Source of the DNA: Paenibacillus sp. FSL H7-0331
Lineage (GTDB): Bacteria; Bacillota; Bacilli; Paenibacillales; NBRC-103111
Assembly: GCF_001956045.1 (NCBI RefSeq)
Contig: NZ_MRTH01000025.1
Span: 49,431-113,430, forward strand
Direction: 5' to 3'
Length of the DNA: 64,000 bases
The notes below the pieces were generated by a model that searched no databases, had not been told where the DNA came from, and worked only from the letters and a program-made list of their open reading frames with translations. Below, piece by piece: positions 48,101 through 55,785 of this stretch; positions within the stretch are counted from its first letter, which is position 1; the number at the start of each line of letters is the position of its first letter. Position numbers and translations under genes: made by a program.

Positions 48101-49729
48101 TATTCTATTGAGGACTTATCTCAAATTATTTCCGAGTTGAAGGAAGCAAGTGGACGCAAAGCTAAAATTATCGTCAAGGTTCCTGTCGTACCAGGCATTG
48201 GGACGATTGTAGTCGGGGTAGCCAAGGCCGGTGCGGAAGTTATTACATTGTCCGGGTTTGACGGCGGCACAGGCGCGGCACGTATCCATTCCTTGACACA
48301 TGTCGGCTTGCCGACCGAAATCGGTACGAAGCTCGCGCACGTGGCTTTAATTGAAGCCGGTCTGCGACATAAGGTTGAGCTTTGGTCTGACGGCGGATTG
48401 AAATCCGGTGCTGATGTCGTCAAAATGATGATGCTTGGCGCCAACCGCTGCGGCTTCGGCAGTATCTCCATGCAAGCAATCGGCTGCACGACCTGCCGCG
48501 GCTGTCACCTGGATACTTGCCATGTAGGGATTGCCACTCAAATTGATTCCATGGAAGAAGCCGAAGAAAAAGGCTTGCGCCGCTTTGTTCCTCGTGTCTA
48601 TGATACGGCTGTCGATTCACTTGTGCGATTGTTCGGCGGTATGGGCGAAGAAATTCGTGAAATCGTCGCGCAGCTTGGCTTCCAGCACGCACAAGAGCTC
48701 GTTGGACGCTCTGATTTATTGCAGCAAATCAATGGTCTCGATAAAATCGACTTAAGTGAAATCCTACGGCCCGCGCCTGTTTCCTTTGCAGCTGCCGTGG
48801 ATGCCCAAGCAGCGGCTGTTTCCGAGATTTCATCGGATATCCGCATTGCCGCAGGTGCAGAAGGGCAGGAGTTCTTCCCTGACTCCCTGAGCTTCCAGGC
48901 TCCTATTCAGCGCAACTGGTCCAAGGTCGATGCCGAGTCCCGAATTCTGGGTACCCGTTATGCCAGCCACCGCGTAAGAAATCGTTTCGACGGAAGCTAT
49001 GAGGCTCTACCGACGGTATCGTTGAACTTGACGGACGGTTCTGTACCAGGCAATGGTCTCGGTGCTTTTAACGCACATGGCTTGCAAATTACTGTACACG
49101 GTGGTGCTGAGGACGGGGTTGGCAAAATGTCGTTTGGCGGCAGGATTGCCATTTTGAAATCACCTAGCCATAACAATCAATACATTAACGGCTCCGTAGG
49201 TAAATCGTTCGGTTACGGTGCCCAAAAAGGGCTGTTCCTTATTCAGGGCAATGCCGATAGCCGTGCCTGCATCCGCTTTTCCGGTGCCGATGTCGTATTT
49301 GGCGGTGAAATCAATACGCCGCTTCAGGATGAGCTGGGCGGTATCGCGAGCCGTGCCAATCTAAAGGGCTTCGCCTTTGAATATATGACTAATGGCCGCG
49401 CAGTAGTGCTTGGTGATCCTGGCCCTTGGATTTGCGCAGGTATGACTGGTGGCGTGATATACCAACGTCTCGTGCCTGAAATGGGCTTGGATGAGCAAGC
49501 CATCACTCGCCGTATTGCCAAAGGCGCGAAAGTCAAGATCGAAAAGATTGGCGCGCAAAGCAGCAAGGATTTGAACGAGCTGCTTACCGCCTACCATCAA
49601 GAGCTGCTTGGTTCCGGGCAGCAGGATGCAGCTGACACGATACAGCATTTGCTGAACAATCTCGAGACCAGCTTTGTACGTATTGCGCCAGTTGGCCTGC
49701 AAGCTGACCAATCTGTAGCAACTGAATAA
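45152..49729 (+). CDS. gltB: Glutamate synthase large subunit
   Basis: 1525 residues from ATG 45152. Its start is uncertain: GGGAGG (45144-45149) is too close to this ATG, and the next ATG (45176) is 26 bases from it. The class II glutaminase domain should become active when the short propeptide is cut before the Cys in EHDSCGIICI. The central domain, FMN-binding synthase domain (MNGEGGEIKDMLGRY, SDGGLKSGADVVKMMMLGA), the 3Fe-4S cysteines in CTTCRGCHLDTC and the C-terminal beta-helix (GDPGPWICAGMTGGVIY) follow in order. It makes two glutamates from glutamine and 2-oxoglutarate. gltD is not in the window. Confidence 0.93.
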   Translation: MVSLLTTNMNEAMRNEGQFRDLLAVEHDSCGIICIIEKDGFPSRDNIRKTIDALVKLEHRSGFINGEGDGCGILTDIPRALWEQKLNDAGLDGKQAYSEQFSVAHIFVPRKLDISVKDMQSGIRELFTQFGVEIILEQEDQVDSSVLGANGRADEPTFWQIAATCKVQEQKTADRLFELHTAIERRYTVHVATLSNVTAAYKVMGAASILPLYFNDTRDPLFAAQVTIGHNRFSTNTQSSFFRVQPFSLLGHNGEINTVKKLRLEADLVGVQLVDGGSDSQDMNRTIETFIHRYGISLFEAMEIVFPPIINEMKLFRPELQDLYVYYRQVWGHYAQGPAGIVSRYGNECIFSVDALGLRPVWMVESEASLYFSSEQGVITVSEMVADPKPIAPGEKVGVVLTPGEHVQVIPYSGVQSLVYDRAIERVQFTGLRKHLKNMEQPDGEVTAAEAAPIVDAIYSAFGWDREGIQMIESISETGAEPIRSLGHDGPHACINWERTNIPDFIKESVAVVTNPAIDRDREMEHFSTRIIVGPRPGIYEQPDQRLRIELLTPLVLEGSNAENSFTELNQLSLEQIRALFAAQGEHAVVVLSTTFARGASLKEALNALAAEAVSAVRNGAMLIILDDADAHQNDRLFIDPHLAVSQVDIALRVEKLSNGHNLRRQATLILRTAAIRNLHDIAVACGLGADILSPYLLFATASAKNGAPAARKVYSALTKGLEKVISTIGTHELRGYTRFFSSIGLKPELADVLDIVNYLGSEQAGTGFAELEKDAEARYQDFSNPKAKAARNFHFFQRMWKALGEAAAGTAPYSDYRDKLREEEQRNPISIRHVADFNYDKALQEGRKPLEPSHVDIGVGGHSLPMLISSMSFGSQNETAFRAYAEAGERLNMVTMNGEGGEIKDMLGRYTKTRGAQVASGRFGINIELANAVAFLEIKIGQGAKPGEGGHLPGSKVTAKIAAARNATIGSDLISPSNNHDIYSIEDLSQIISELKEASGRKAKIIVKVPVVPGIGTIVVGVAKAGAEVITLSGFDGGTGAARIHSLTHVGLPTEIGTKLAHVALIEAGLRHKVELWSDGGLKSGADVVKMMMLGANRCGFGSISMQAIGCTTCRGCHLDTCHVGIATQIDSMEEAEEKGLRRFVPRVYDTAVDSLVRLFGGMGEEIREIVAQLGFQHAQELVGRSDLLQQINGLDKIDLSEILRPAPVSFAAAVDAQAAAVSEISSDIRIAAGAEGQEFFPDSLSFQAPIQRNWSKVDAESRILGTRYASHRVRNRFDGSYEALPTVSLNLTDGSVPGNGLGAFNAHGLQITVHGGAEDGVGKMSFGGRIAILKSPSHNNQYINGSVGKSFGYGAQKGLFLIQGNADSRACIRFSGADVVFGGEINTPLQDELGGIASRANLKGFAFEYMTNGRAVVLGDPGPWICAGMTGGVIYQRLVPEMGLDEQAITRRIAKGAKVKIEKIGAQSSKDLNELLTAYHQELLGSGQQDAADTIQHLLNNLETSFVRIAPVGLQADQSVATE

Positions 49730-49746
49730 AAACACTTAATAACCAG

Positions 49747-49790
49747 ACCATCCACGCCGGAGCTAACCCTCCTTGGCGGGATGGTTTTTT
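49747..49790 (+). terminator. Terminator of gltB
   Basis: ACCATCC-A-CGCC pairs with GGCGGGATGGT (one bulge), followed by TTTTTT. Confidence 0.9.
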
Positions 49791-49948
49791 GTTTCAAAGT
49801 CTACTACCGTTGGTATAGTGTATATAATAGTAGCTTGCCGAGATCCATCCCCGGATCATGCAGGCGCCTTAACGCCTGATTGTGCTCACTATTTAATGAA
49901 TCGCATTTGACCCATTGGCAACACTAACATATTAGGAGGGTTGTCAGT

Positions 49949-50945
49949 ATGGAAAACGAAACGTATCGGAAGAGCCGTAAGGAAGATCATGAAATATTCC
50001 CCTGTACCTGGTATGCAATCGGTTGGACCAAGGAGATAAGGGCGGGACAGAAGCTATTGAAAAAACGGTTGTTAGGACGCGACCTGGTTCTGTTTCGTGA
50101 CGATCAGGGAAAGCTGTGTGCCCTGCATGCTTATTGTCCGCATCGTGGTGCTGACTTGTCATTGGGCAGCTGCAAGGACGGACTATTACAGCGCGCTTAC
50201 CACGCATGGAGCTTTAACGGTGAAGGACAGTGCGTCGATATTCCCGCCCATCCAAATCGCGAAATCCCCAATTTTGCCCACACGCGCTCTTACCCAGTTT
50301 TGGAAAAAGCCAATTTGATCTGGGTTTATCCGAAGACCTATCAGGAGCTGGCTAAAGAACCCCTTCCTCCACTGGAACTATATCCGGTTCTCGAAAATCC
50401 TGATTATATTATGGCTCCCTATGATGCTGTATGGAAGGCTCATCTGACACGTGTGGTGGAAAGCGTACTTGACGTTGCTCACCTGCCTATCGTTCATCGG
50501 AAAAACATCCCGCAAGGAGATCAATATTGAATTTGAGGCCACGGAAGACACCATTCGGATACATAACGGCAGTGCCTTTCTCAATTACCAATTTCCAAAT
50601 CATTGGCTTCTCTCTCCTGTCGATCAGACTAAGCGCAGCCAATTCATCAATTACGTTACATTTACACCTATAGATAAGGAAGTTACCGCCATATTCGGGG
50701 TTGCAGGACGTAATTTTGCCAAACTTCCGGGCGTGATCCTTATATTTTCCAAGTACAGCAGCAAGGTCCTTAAGGAGGATCAGTTCATCGTGGAGAGCCA
50801 GCATCCCCGTCCTATTCCTGATGCTTTACGAATGGAAGCCCATGTCCTGGCCGATGGTCCGCAGGTGCGCTTCAGAAATCGCTGGTATTCGTTTTTAACG
50901 GGTGATCCGAATTCACAAATATCGATCAGCCCAATCCAGATCTAA
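49949..50945 (+). pseudogene. Rieske-type ring-hydroxylating oxygenase alpha subunit, frameshifted
   Basis: The first frame (49949-50530) gives 193 residues: an N-terminal Rieske domain and the start of the catalytic domain with the non-heme iron motif ESVLDVAHLPIVH. It then runs into a stop. Homologous sequence continues in the +1 frame from about 50505 (KEINIEFEATEDTIRIHNG) to 50945, so one extra base, or two lost, near 50505-50520 breaks the gene. Independently, the second Rieske cluster Cys is replaced: C63-x-H65-x16-R82-x2-H85, with codon CGC at 50192 one transition from TGC. Both points argue for decay rather than a sequencing slip. The ancestral protein was about 331 residues, of the PaO/VanA-like class. 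AGGAGGG precedes the ATG. Confidence 0.85.
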
Positions 50946-51193
50946 CAACAGCAGAAAAGCAGCCATTCTGAAAAACATCTTTTATGTATGTATAGGAATA
51001 TGTTGAATACCTGTGGTATTGACCGTGGCGGTTAAATAGCTTTACGGGGATAGGTCTGAGGATATTGATCGAACCTGTTCGCATGAATCCTACTAATTTT
51101 CAACTCTTAATCAGCAGACTGATGGAAACACTCGGCCCCCATCTCCTGCTGATCATTAAAAAAATCATCCTAAAAAACAAAATACAACCCCGA

Positions 51194-51856
51194 TTACTGT
51201 TTGGCGGCTTGATAAGCCTCAATGTATTGCGCTGCCTTTTTAGCTACAAGACTGTAATCGCCTGCTTTCAACGCATCGGTAGTCAAATCGGAGCCAATTC
51301 CTACTGCAACAGCTCCCGCTTTAACCCACTCGGCCAAATTGCTTAGCGATACGCCACCGGTTGGCATGATATTTGCTTGTGGCAATGGGCCTTTGATTGC
51401 CTTGATTGTTGCTGGTGAATATAGATTGCCAGGGAACAGCTTCACAATATCTACACCAAGCTCCAACGCCTGTTGAATCTCCTGGATCGTCATCACACCC
51501 GGCATTACTGGCACTCGGTATCGGTTGCACAAAGTAACTGTAGCCGGGTTCAGAGCTGGCCCTACAACAAACTCAGAACCGCTTAGTATGGCGATGCGCG
51601 CCGTCTCTGGATCCAAAACTGTACCCACGCCAATGATAGCGTATTTGGACGGGTCTTGCGCGGAGCTGGAATATTTTTTAGCCAGCTTCTCAATCGCTTG
51701 CAGTGCAAACGGAACAGTCATTGTGACCTCAATAACTTTAATACCGCCCTCAATGGCTTGCTCAGCCATTTCAACTACTTCATCAGGTGTTTCTCCGCGC
51801 AGAACCGCGACTACACCTTCCTGGCAAATTTGCTGTACAAGCTTGATTTTTTTCAT
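51194..51856 (-). CDS. kdgA: KDPG/KHG aldolase (2-keto-3-deoxy-6-phosphogluconate aldolase)
   Basis: 220 residues. The class I aldolase barrel has GVVAVLRGET with the phosphate-binding Arg, IKVIEVTMTVP with the catalytic Glu, and the Schiff-base Lys in DIVKLFPGNLY, then PTGGVSLSN. It splits KDPG to pyruvate and glyceraldehyde 3-phosphate. It is on the same strand as kdgK and kduD but separated from kdgK by 341 bases of repeats, so expression may be partly independent. AAAAGGAT precedes the ATG. Confidence 0.94.
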   Translation of the reverse strand: MKKIKLVQQICQEGVVAVLRGETPDEVVEMAEQAIEGGIKVIEVTMTVPFALQAIEKLAKKYSSSAQDPSKYAIIGVGTVLDPETARIAILSGSEFVVGPALNPATVTLCNRYRVPVMPGVMTIQEIQQALELGVDIVKLFPGNLYSPATIKAIKGPLPQANIMPTGGVSLSNLAEWVKAGAVAVGIGSDLTTDALKAGDYSLVAKKAAQYIEAYQAAKQ

Positions 51857-51894
51857 GTTGGATCATCCTTTTCATTGTACTTTACCCTCCCAAA

Positions 51895-51912
51895 CCCTCC
51901 CTATAGGGAGGG
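51895..51912. repeat. Perfect 18-bp palindrome upstream of kdgA
   Basis: CCCTCCCTATAGGGAGGG, 39 bases before the kdgA start codon and just outside the 71-bp tandem repeats. It could be a regulator site or part of an intergenic repeat family. Confidence 0.7.
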
Positions 51913-51968
51913 CCCCAAAGGACGCTGCCCTCTGGACTCCCTTGGCACGTATGCGATAGGGTTGGGTT

Positions 51969-52200
51969 CTCGGGCCGCTTTCGTCCCTATGGGACACGCT
52001 GGACTGATGGTGTGATGCTGGTATGCGTGACTGCCTGTTCTCGGGGCGCTTTGGCCCCTTCGGGACAAGCTTCACTTTTGGTGTGGTGCTGGTATGCGTG
52101 ACTGCCGGTTCTCGGGGCGCTTTGGCCCCTTCGGGACAAGCTTTACTGTTGGTGTGATGCTGGTTTGCGAGACTGCCGGTTCTCAGGGCGACTTGTCCTA
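51969..52200. repeat. 71-bp tandem repeat, three units plus a partial unit
   Basis: Units at 51969-52039, 52040-52110 and 52111-52181 are exactly 71 bases each; a fourth starts at 52182 and breaks off at the kdgK stop. Units 2 and 3 are nearly identical and unit 1 is more diverged. Each holds GGGGCGCTTTGGCCCC followed by TTCGGGACAAGC, able to form a GC-rich hairpin in RNA. The block fills most of the 341-base gap between kdgK and kdgA. Confidence 0.9.
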
Positions 52201-53181
52201 GCGCTCTACATGCTTCACATTATTAAGTACGGCTTCAACCTGCTCCCAGGTTGGGATGCCTTCCCAATCGCCTTCCATTTGCACAACCATACTGCCGATC
52301 AGGTTGCCAAGACGAACAGCTTCTACATGCGAATACTCTTTTAGCAATCCGACAATAAATCCCGCACAAAAGCCATCACCGGCACCAATAGTGTCTACGA
52401 CCTGCTCAACTTTGAAATATGGAACGGACTGAACCGAATCCTTCTCGACTACGTATGTTTCATCATCTCCACCTTTTACAATGGAAACAGCATTTAATTC
52501 TCTTAATTTCACTACGATCTCTTCAAAGCTATCCGTTTGGTACAGCAGCTTTAGCTCGTCCAACCCAGGGAGGAAATAATCCGCTTCTTTTGCCATCTCC
52601 AGCAGCACTTCACGGGCTTCATCCAATGCCCACAGCTTCAGACGCAGATTCGGGTCAAAGCACACTTTAACCCCATGCTTACGCGCAATTCTCATCGCCT
52701 CAATAGCGGCTTCGCGGCACGATGCGCTGAGAGCAGGTGTAATGCCCGTCACATGGAGAAACTTCGCCTGCTTGATATATTCCTCGCTCAGGTGCTCCGG
52801 CTTCAAGGTGCTGGCAGCAGAGCCTTTACGATAGTAGTACACAGAAGTTTTACCGGAAACGACCTCGCGAAGCATCAGTCCCGTGGGAGCCTCCGATGTC
52901 AGCTCGACTTGGGATACGTCAATGCCCTCACCGCGAAGTTTCTTCAATATCACCTGACCAAATGGATCCTTCCCAAGACGGCTAAACCAGCCTGCACGAT
53001 GACCGAGACGCGCAACCCCGATAGCTACATTACTTTCTGCACCGCCAAACAAGCTCTGAAATTGCGAGGAATATTCAATTCCTTTGGAATTTGCCGGCAT
53101 CATTAGCGCCATCGTTTCACCGAATGTGATCAGCTCCGGCTGAAACATTTGAGTCCGATTGGAACTTTGTTCGTTTGCCAT
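52198..53181 (-). CDS. kdgK: 2-keto-3-deoxygluconate kinase (PfkB family sugar kinase)
   Basis: 327 residues from ATG 53181, which overlaps the kduD stop by one base (TAATG). PfkB motifs: FGGAESNVAIGVARLG near the N-terminus, and DTIGAGDGFCAGFIVGLL with the catalytic Asp. ELITFGETMALM is the KdgK-type start. It phosphorylates KDG to KDPG, the substrate of the aldolase made by the next gene. Its stop falls inside the first partial copy of the 71-bp repeat. Confidence 0.92.
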   Translation of the reverse strand: MANEQSSNRTQMFQPELITFGETMALMMPANSKGIEYSSQFQSLFGGAESNVAIGVARLGHRAGWFSRLGKDPFGQVILKKLRGEGIDVSQVELTSEAPTGLMLREVVSGKTSVYYYRKGSAASTLKPEHLSEEYIKQAKFLHVTGITPALSASCREAAIEAMRIARKHGVKVCFDPNLRLKLWALDEAREVLLEMAKEADYFLPGLDELKLLYQTDSFEEIVVKLRELNAVSIVKGGDDETYVVEKDSVQSVPYFKVEQVVDTIGAGDGFCAGFIVGLLKEYSHVEAVRLGNLIGSMVVQMEGDWEGIPTWEQVEAVLNNVKHVER

Positions 53182-53936
53182 TATCGATTCATCCACCCAC
53201 CGTCGACACACATTACGTGGCCGTTCATATAATCAGAAGCTGACGAAGCCAGGAACACTGCTGGTCCTTGCAAATCCGTTGTCGTTCCCCAACGACCTGC
53301 AGGAATACGCGCCAAAATTTGTGCGTTGCGATCTTGATCGGCACGTATAGCTGCCGTATTGTCTGTATCCATATATCCAGGAGCGATCGCGTTGATCTGC
53401 ACGCCTTTACTCGCCCATTCATTGGCCAAAGCCTTGGTAATTCCTGCTACTGCATGCTTCGATGCCGTATAACCCGGAACGTTGATGCCGCCTTGGAAGC
53501 TAAGCATGGAAGCTATATTGATGATTTTACCGGATCCTTGCTTGATCATCTCGTTACCCACAAGCTGACACAAAAAGAAAACGGCATTCATATTCAAATT
53601 AATCACATCGTGCCAATCCTGAGCAGCATGCTCAGCCGCAGGCGTACGACGAATAATTCCCGCATTATTAACTAAAATATCAATTTTGCCAAACACTGAG
53701 AGCGTTTCACTAACGATTCGAGGCAATTCTTTTTCGTCAGACAAATTGGCTACAATCGTATGAACCTTACGTCCCATAGCTTCGATTTGCTGCTGTGTTT
53801 CACGATTCCGATCATTACTTGTAACTATCGCAATATCAGCGCCTGCCTGTGCCAAGCCTAATGAGATTCCACCGCCCAAGCCTACTGCTCCACCCGTTAC
53901 GATGGCTACTTTACCCGACAAATCAAAAAAACTCAT
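53181..53936 (-). CDS. kduD: SDR oxidoreductase, KduD-like (2-dehydro-3-deoxy-D-gluconate 5-dehydrogenase)
   Basis: 251 residues from ATG 53936 (GGGGTG 6 bases upstream); 35 further in-frame codons upstream cover the promoter and are not coding. TGGAVGLGGGIS, NNAGIIRR, YTASKHA and the C-terminal GHVMCVDGGWMNR are typical of KduD. With kdgK and kdgA it fits hexuronate or pectin breakdown: KduD yields KDG from its 5-keto isomer. kduI is not seen. It is the first gene of the operon. Confidence 0.88.
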   Translation of the reverse strand: MSFFDLSGKVAIVTGGAVGLGGGISLGLAQAGADIAIVTSNDRNRETQQQIEAMGRKVHTIVANLSDEKELPRIVSETLSVFGKIDILVNNAGIIRRTPAAEHAAQDWHDVINLNMNAVFFLCQLVGNEMIKQGSGKIINIASMLSFQGGINVPGYTASKHAVAGITKALANEWASKGVQINAIAPGYMDTDNTAAIRADQDRNAQILARIPAGRWGTTTDLQGPAVFLASSASDYMNGHVMCVDGGWMNR

Positions 53937-54005
53937 CTTTACACCCCGTTCGAACATTTTATGTGCTATCCGGAAAGCTAATATAGTTAGCTGTCTGCCT
54001 TTCTT

Positions 54006-54034
54006 ATTATAAGTGAAGTACCTCTGAGTTGCCA
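54006..54034 (-). promoter_or_regulatory. Promoter of the kduD-kdgK(-kdgA) operon
   Basis: TGGCAA (complement of 54029-54034), 17 bases, TATAAT (complement of 54006-54011). The -35 is a weak match. No clear catabolite-response element was recognised. Confidence 0.6.
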
Positions 54035-54066
54035 GACACACCTTGAAAATTCACAAGTGCTTATGG

Positions 54067-54090
54067 AAAAAAACCTGTAATGATAACAGG
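54067..54090 (-). terminator. Second terminator after the tRNA cluster
   Basis: CCTGT and ACAGG around a seven-base loop, followed on the minus strand by seven T. Confidence 0.75.
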
Positions 54091-54111
54091 CCCTAATTTG
54101 ATACGCAATAT

Positions 54112-54138
54112 AAAAAGCCGCGACAGCATCGCGGCTTT
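54112..54138 (-). terminator. First terminator after tRNA-Arg
   Basis: On the minus strand AAAGCCGCGA pairs with TCGCGGCTTT around TGCTG, followed by TTAT. Confidence 0.87.
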
Positions 54139-54153
54139 AATGGTTATTCATTA

Positions 54154-54227
<74 letters not shown>

Positions 54228-54240
54228 AAGAACGATTTAT

Positions 54241-54269
54241 AATATATCACAATTAAGAAGAGGATGCAA
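54241..54269 (-). promoter_or_regulatory. Promoter of tRNA-Arg
   Basis: TTGCAT (complement of 54264-54269), 17 bases, TATATT (complement of 54241-54246); the same hexamers and spacing as the promoter of the upstream tRNA unit. Confidence 0.8.
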
Positions 54270-54307
54270 GTCCTAAATTATTAAGGATTAATCGGCATTT
54301 TGCAAAT

Positions 54308-54339
54308 AAAAAAACCTTGATACAATCATCAAGGTTTTT
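54308..54339 (-). terminator. Terminator between tRNA-Gly(TCC) and tRNA-Arg
   Basis: AAAACCTTGAT pairs with ATCAAGGTTTT around a six-base loop, followed by seven T on the minus strand. Confidence 0.87.
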
Positions 54340-54351
54340 CTTTAAGCTCGA

Positions 54352-54422
54352 AGCGGGTGATGGGAATCGAACCCACGCTATCAGCTTGGAAGGCTGAAGT
54401 TCTACCATTGAACTACACCCGC
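54352..54422 (-). tRNA. tRNA-Gly (anticodon TCC)
   Basis: 71 bases: GCGGGTG acceptor pairs with CACCCGC, discriminator T, anticodon arm CAGCCTTCCAAGCTG, T-arm GGGTTCGATTCCC. It is last of the four-tRNA unit. Confidence 0.95.
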
Positions 54423-54456
54423 AAAGACTGGCAAACTCATAAGAATTTGCTGAATA

Positions 54457-54530
54457 TCGGGACGACACGATTTGAACATGCGACCCCCTGGTCCCAAACC
54501 AGGTGCTCTACCAAGCTGAGCTACGTCCCG
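54457..54530 (-). tRNA. tRNA-Pro (anticodon TGG)
   Basis: 74 bases: CGGGACG acceptor pairs with CGTCCCG, discriminator A, anticodon arm CCTGGTTTGGGACCAGG, T-loop TTCAAAT. Confidence 0.95.
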
Positions 54531-54540
54531 TTAAAACTAG

Positions 54541-54620
54541 TGCCGATAGAGGGACTTGAACCCCCACGGTTTCCCTCACGATTTTGAGTCGCGCGCGTCT
54601 GCCAATTCCGCCATACCGGC
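54541..54620 (-). tRNA. tRNA-Leu (anticodon CAA)
   Basis: 80 bases with a short variable arm as in class II tRNA. GCCGGTA pairs with TATCGGC, discriminator A, anticodon stem CGCGA/TCGTG with loop CTCAAAA, so anticodon CAA reading UUG. Confidence 0.93.
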
Positions 54621-54633
54621 ATATTTTCTTTGG

Positions 54634-54705
54634 AGCGGAAGACGGGAATCGAACCCGCGACCCTCGCCTTGGCAAGGCGATGCTCTACCGCTGAGCCACT
54701 TCCGC
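54634..54705 (-). tRNA. tRNA-Gly (anticodon GCC)
   Basis: 72 bases: GCGGAAG pairs with CTTCCGC, discriminator T, anticodon arm CGCCTTGCCAAGGCG. It is first of the four-tRNA unit. Confidence 0.95.
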
Positions 54706-54732
54706 ATATCCGTGAATTTAGCGACAAATAGT

Positions 54733-54761
54733 AATATATCAGGATTCGTAATGAAATGCAA
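54733..54761 (-). promoter_or_regulatory. Promoter of the Gly-Leu-Pro-Gly tRNA unit
   Basis: TTGCAT (complement of 54756-54761), 17 bases, TATATT (complement of 54733-54738). Confidence 0.83.
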
Positions 54762-54865
54762 ATTTTTTTTTGAAATCAATAACATTTTACATTATATTAC
54801 ATTTTTATGGCCGGATTCCTAAGTTTCGCAAGCATCTTGATAATCCTCACCACAGTCATCGGCTT

Positions 54866-54902
54866 CTAAAAAAAGAACTACCTCCTATGGAAAAGGTAGT
54901 TC
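54866..54902 (-). terminator. Terminator of the sugar uptake/catabolism operon
   Basis: On the minus strand GGAACTACCT pairs with AGGTAGTTC and is followed by seven T. It lies 23 bases past the isomerase stop. Confidence 0.88.
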
Positions 54903-54924
54903 CAAGCTTTGTACTTAACCTTAC

Positions 54925-55767
54925 TTATAATAGACTTGCGGCAATAACCCGATCAACTGCGCTTTTCGTTTTTAAAGCAACTTCAACAGGTGGCAGCAGA
55001 GGCAATTCTTTGCTAAACGTTTCTACGGAAATGAAGCTATCATAACCGATCTGCTGGAGCGAGGTCAGCATTACCTTTAAATCAATGATACCTTCCCCGG
55101 GAAGCAGCCGTTCGTTATCAATTTGTTGATCTTTCGGCTTATCCGGCGCATCATTGATATGAACTAGAACAATTTGGTCTGCCTTCAGCGACAAAATGTC
55201 CTCCTTGGTCGCATGGGATGTAAACCAGTGGAAACTGTCGAACAGCAGACCGACGTTAGTCTCTCCAATTGCATCAATCAAATCCAGCGTACCCGGCAGC
55301 GTATGGATGAAATCATGTTTTAATGTTCTTGACGTTTTGGGCCCGACCCATTCAATACCAAAACGTATGCCGTACGCTCCCAATATTTTTGCACATTCTC
55401 TCAATCTTCTTACAAATCGGCACGTGTATTCCGCTACAGGCTCGTCTGTTGCTGGAAATAACCAGGTGCAGCAGCGAGTAACACCCATATGTTTGGCCAA
55501 TGCAGCGTGCTTGGGTAGTTCTTTAAGATCCGATAAAAATGTATTTTCGTCTTTCCTGAATTCAACCGGCAGCCCAAAGCTGCCCAGAACAAGCTGCCTG
55601 GATAGCAATAACTCCTTGGCTGCATCTTTGGATTGTTCATCGGCTACTTGACTGAAAGGTACTATCGGATAATCAATTGCAGGAAATTGAGCTGTCGCAG
55701 CAGCGTCCAAAAAATCCAAAAATGGTACATGTTTTCCGGTCGTTACCGGGTTTAAAGCGGGTATCAT
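54925..55767 (-). CDS. Sugar phosphate isomerase/epimerase (xylose-isomerase-like TIM barrel)
   Basis: 280 residues. A TIM barrel with metal-ligand positions in FGIEWVGPKTS, LLFDSFHWFTS, VLVHINDAPDK and SVETF, the order of the AP-endonuclease-2/hexulose-3-epimerase superfamily. The exact sugar is unknown. It is the last gene of the operon and lies 18 bases behind the dehydrogenase. GGGAGG precedes the ATG. Confidence 0.82.
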   Translation of the reverse strand: MIPALNPVTTGKHVPFLDFLDAAATAQFPAIDYPIVPFSQVADEQSKDAAKELLLSRQLVLGSFGLPVEFRKDENTFLSDLKELPKHAALAKHMGVTRCCTWLFPATDEPVAEYTCRFVRRLRECAKILGAYGIRFGIEWVGPKTSRTLKHDFIHTLPGTLDLIDAIGETNVGLLFDSFHWFTSHATKEDILSLKADQIVLVHINDAPDKPKDQQIDNERLLPGEGIIDLKVMLTSLQQIGYDSFISVETFSKELPLLPPVEVALKTKSAVDRVIAASLL

Positions 55768-55785
55768 ATACGTTCCTCCCTTAGA

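Noticed and set aside
49949..50945. Programmed +1 frameshift in the Rieske gene
   Set aside because: No slippery motif was evident, and the independent loss of a cluster cysteine points to a pseudogene.
51969..52200. 71-bp repeats taken as a CRISPR array
   Set aside because: Units are contiguous with no unique spacers, and no cas genes are near.
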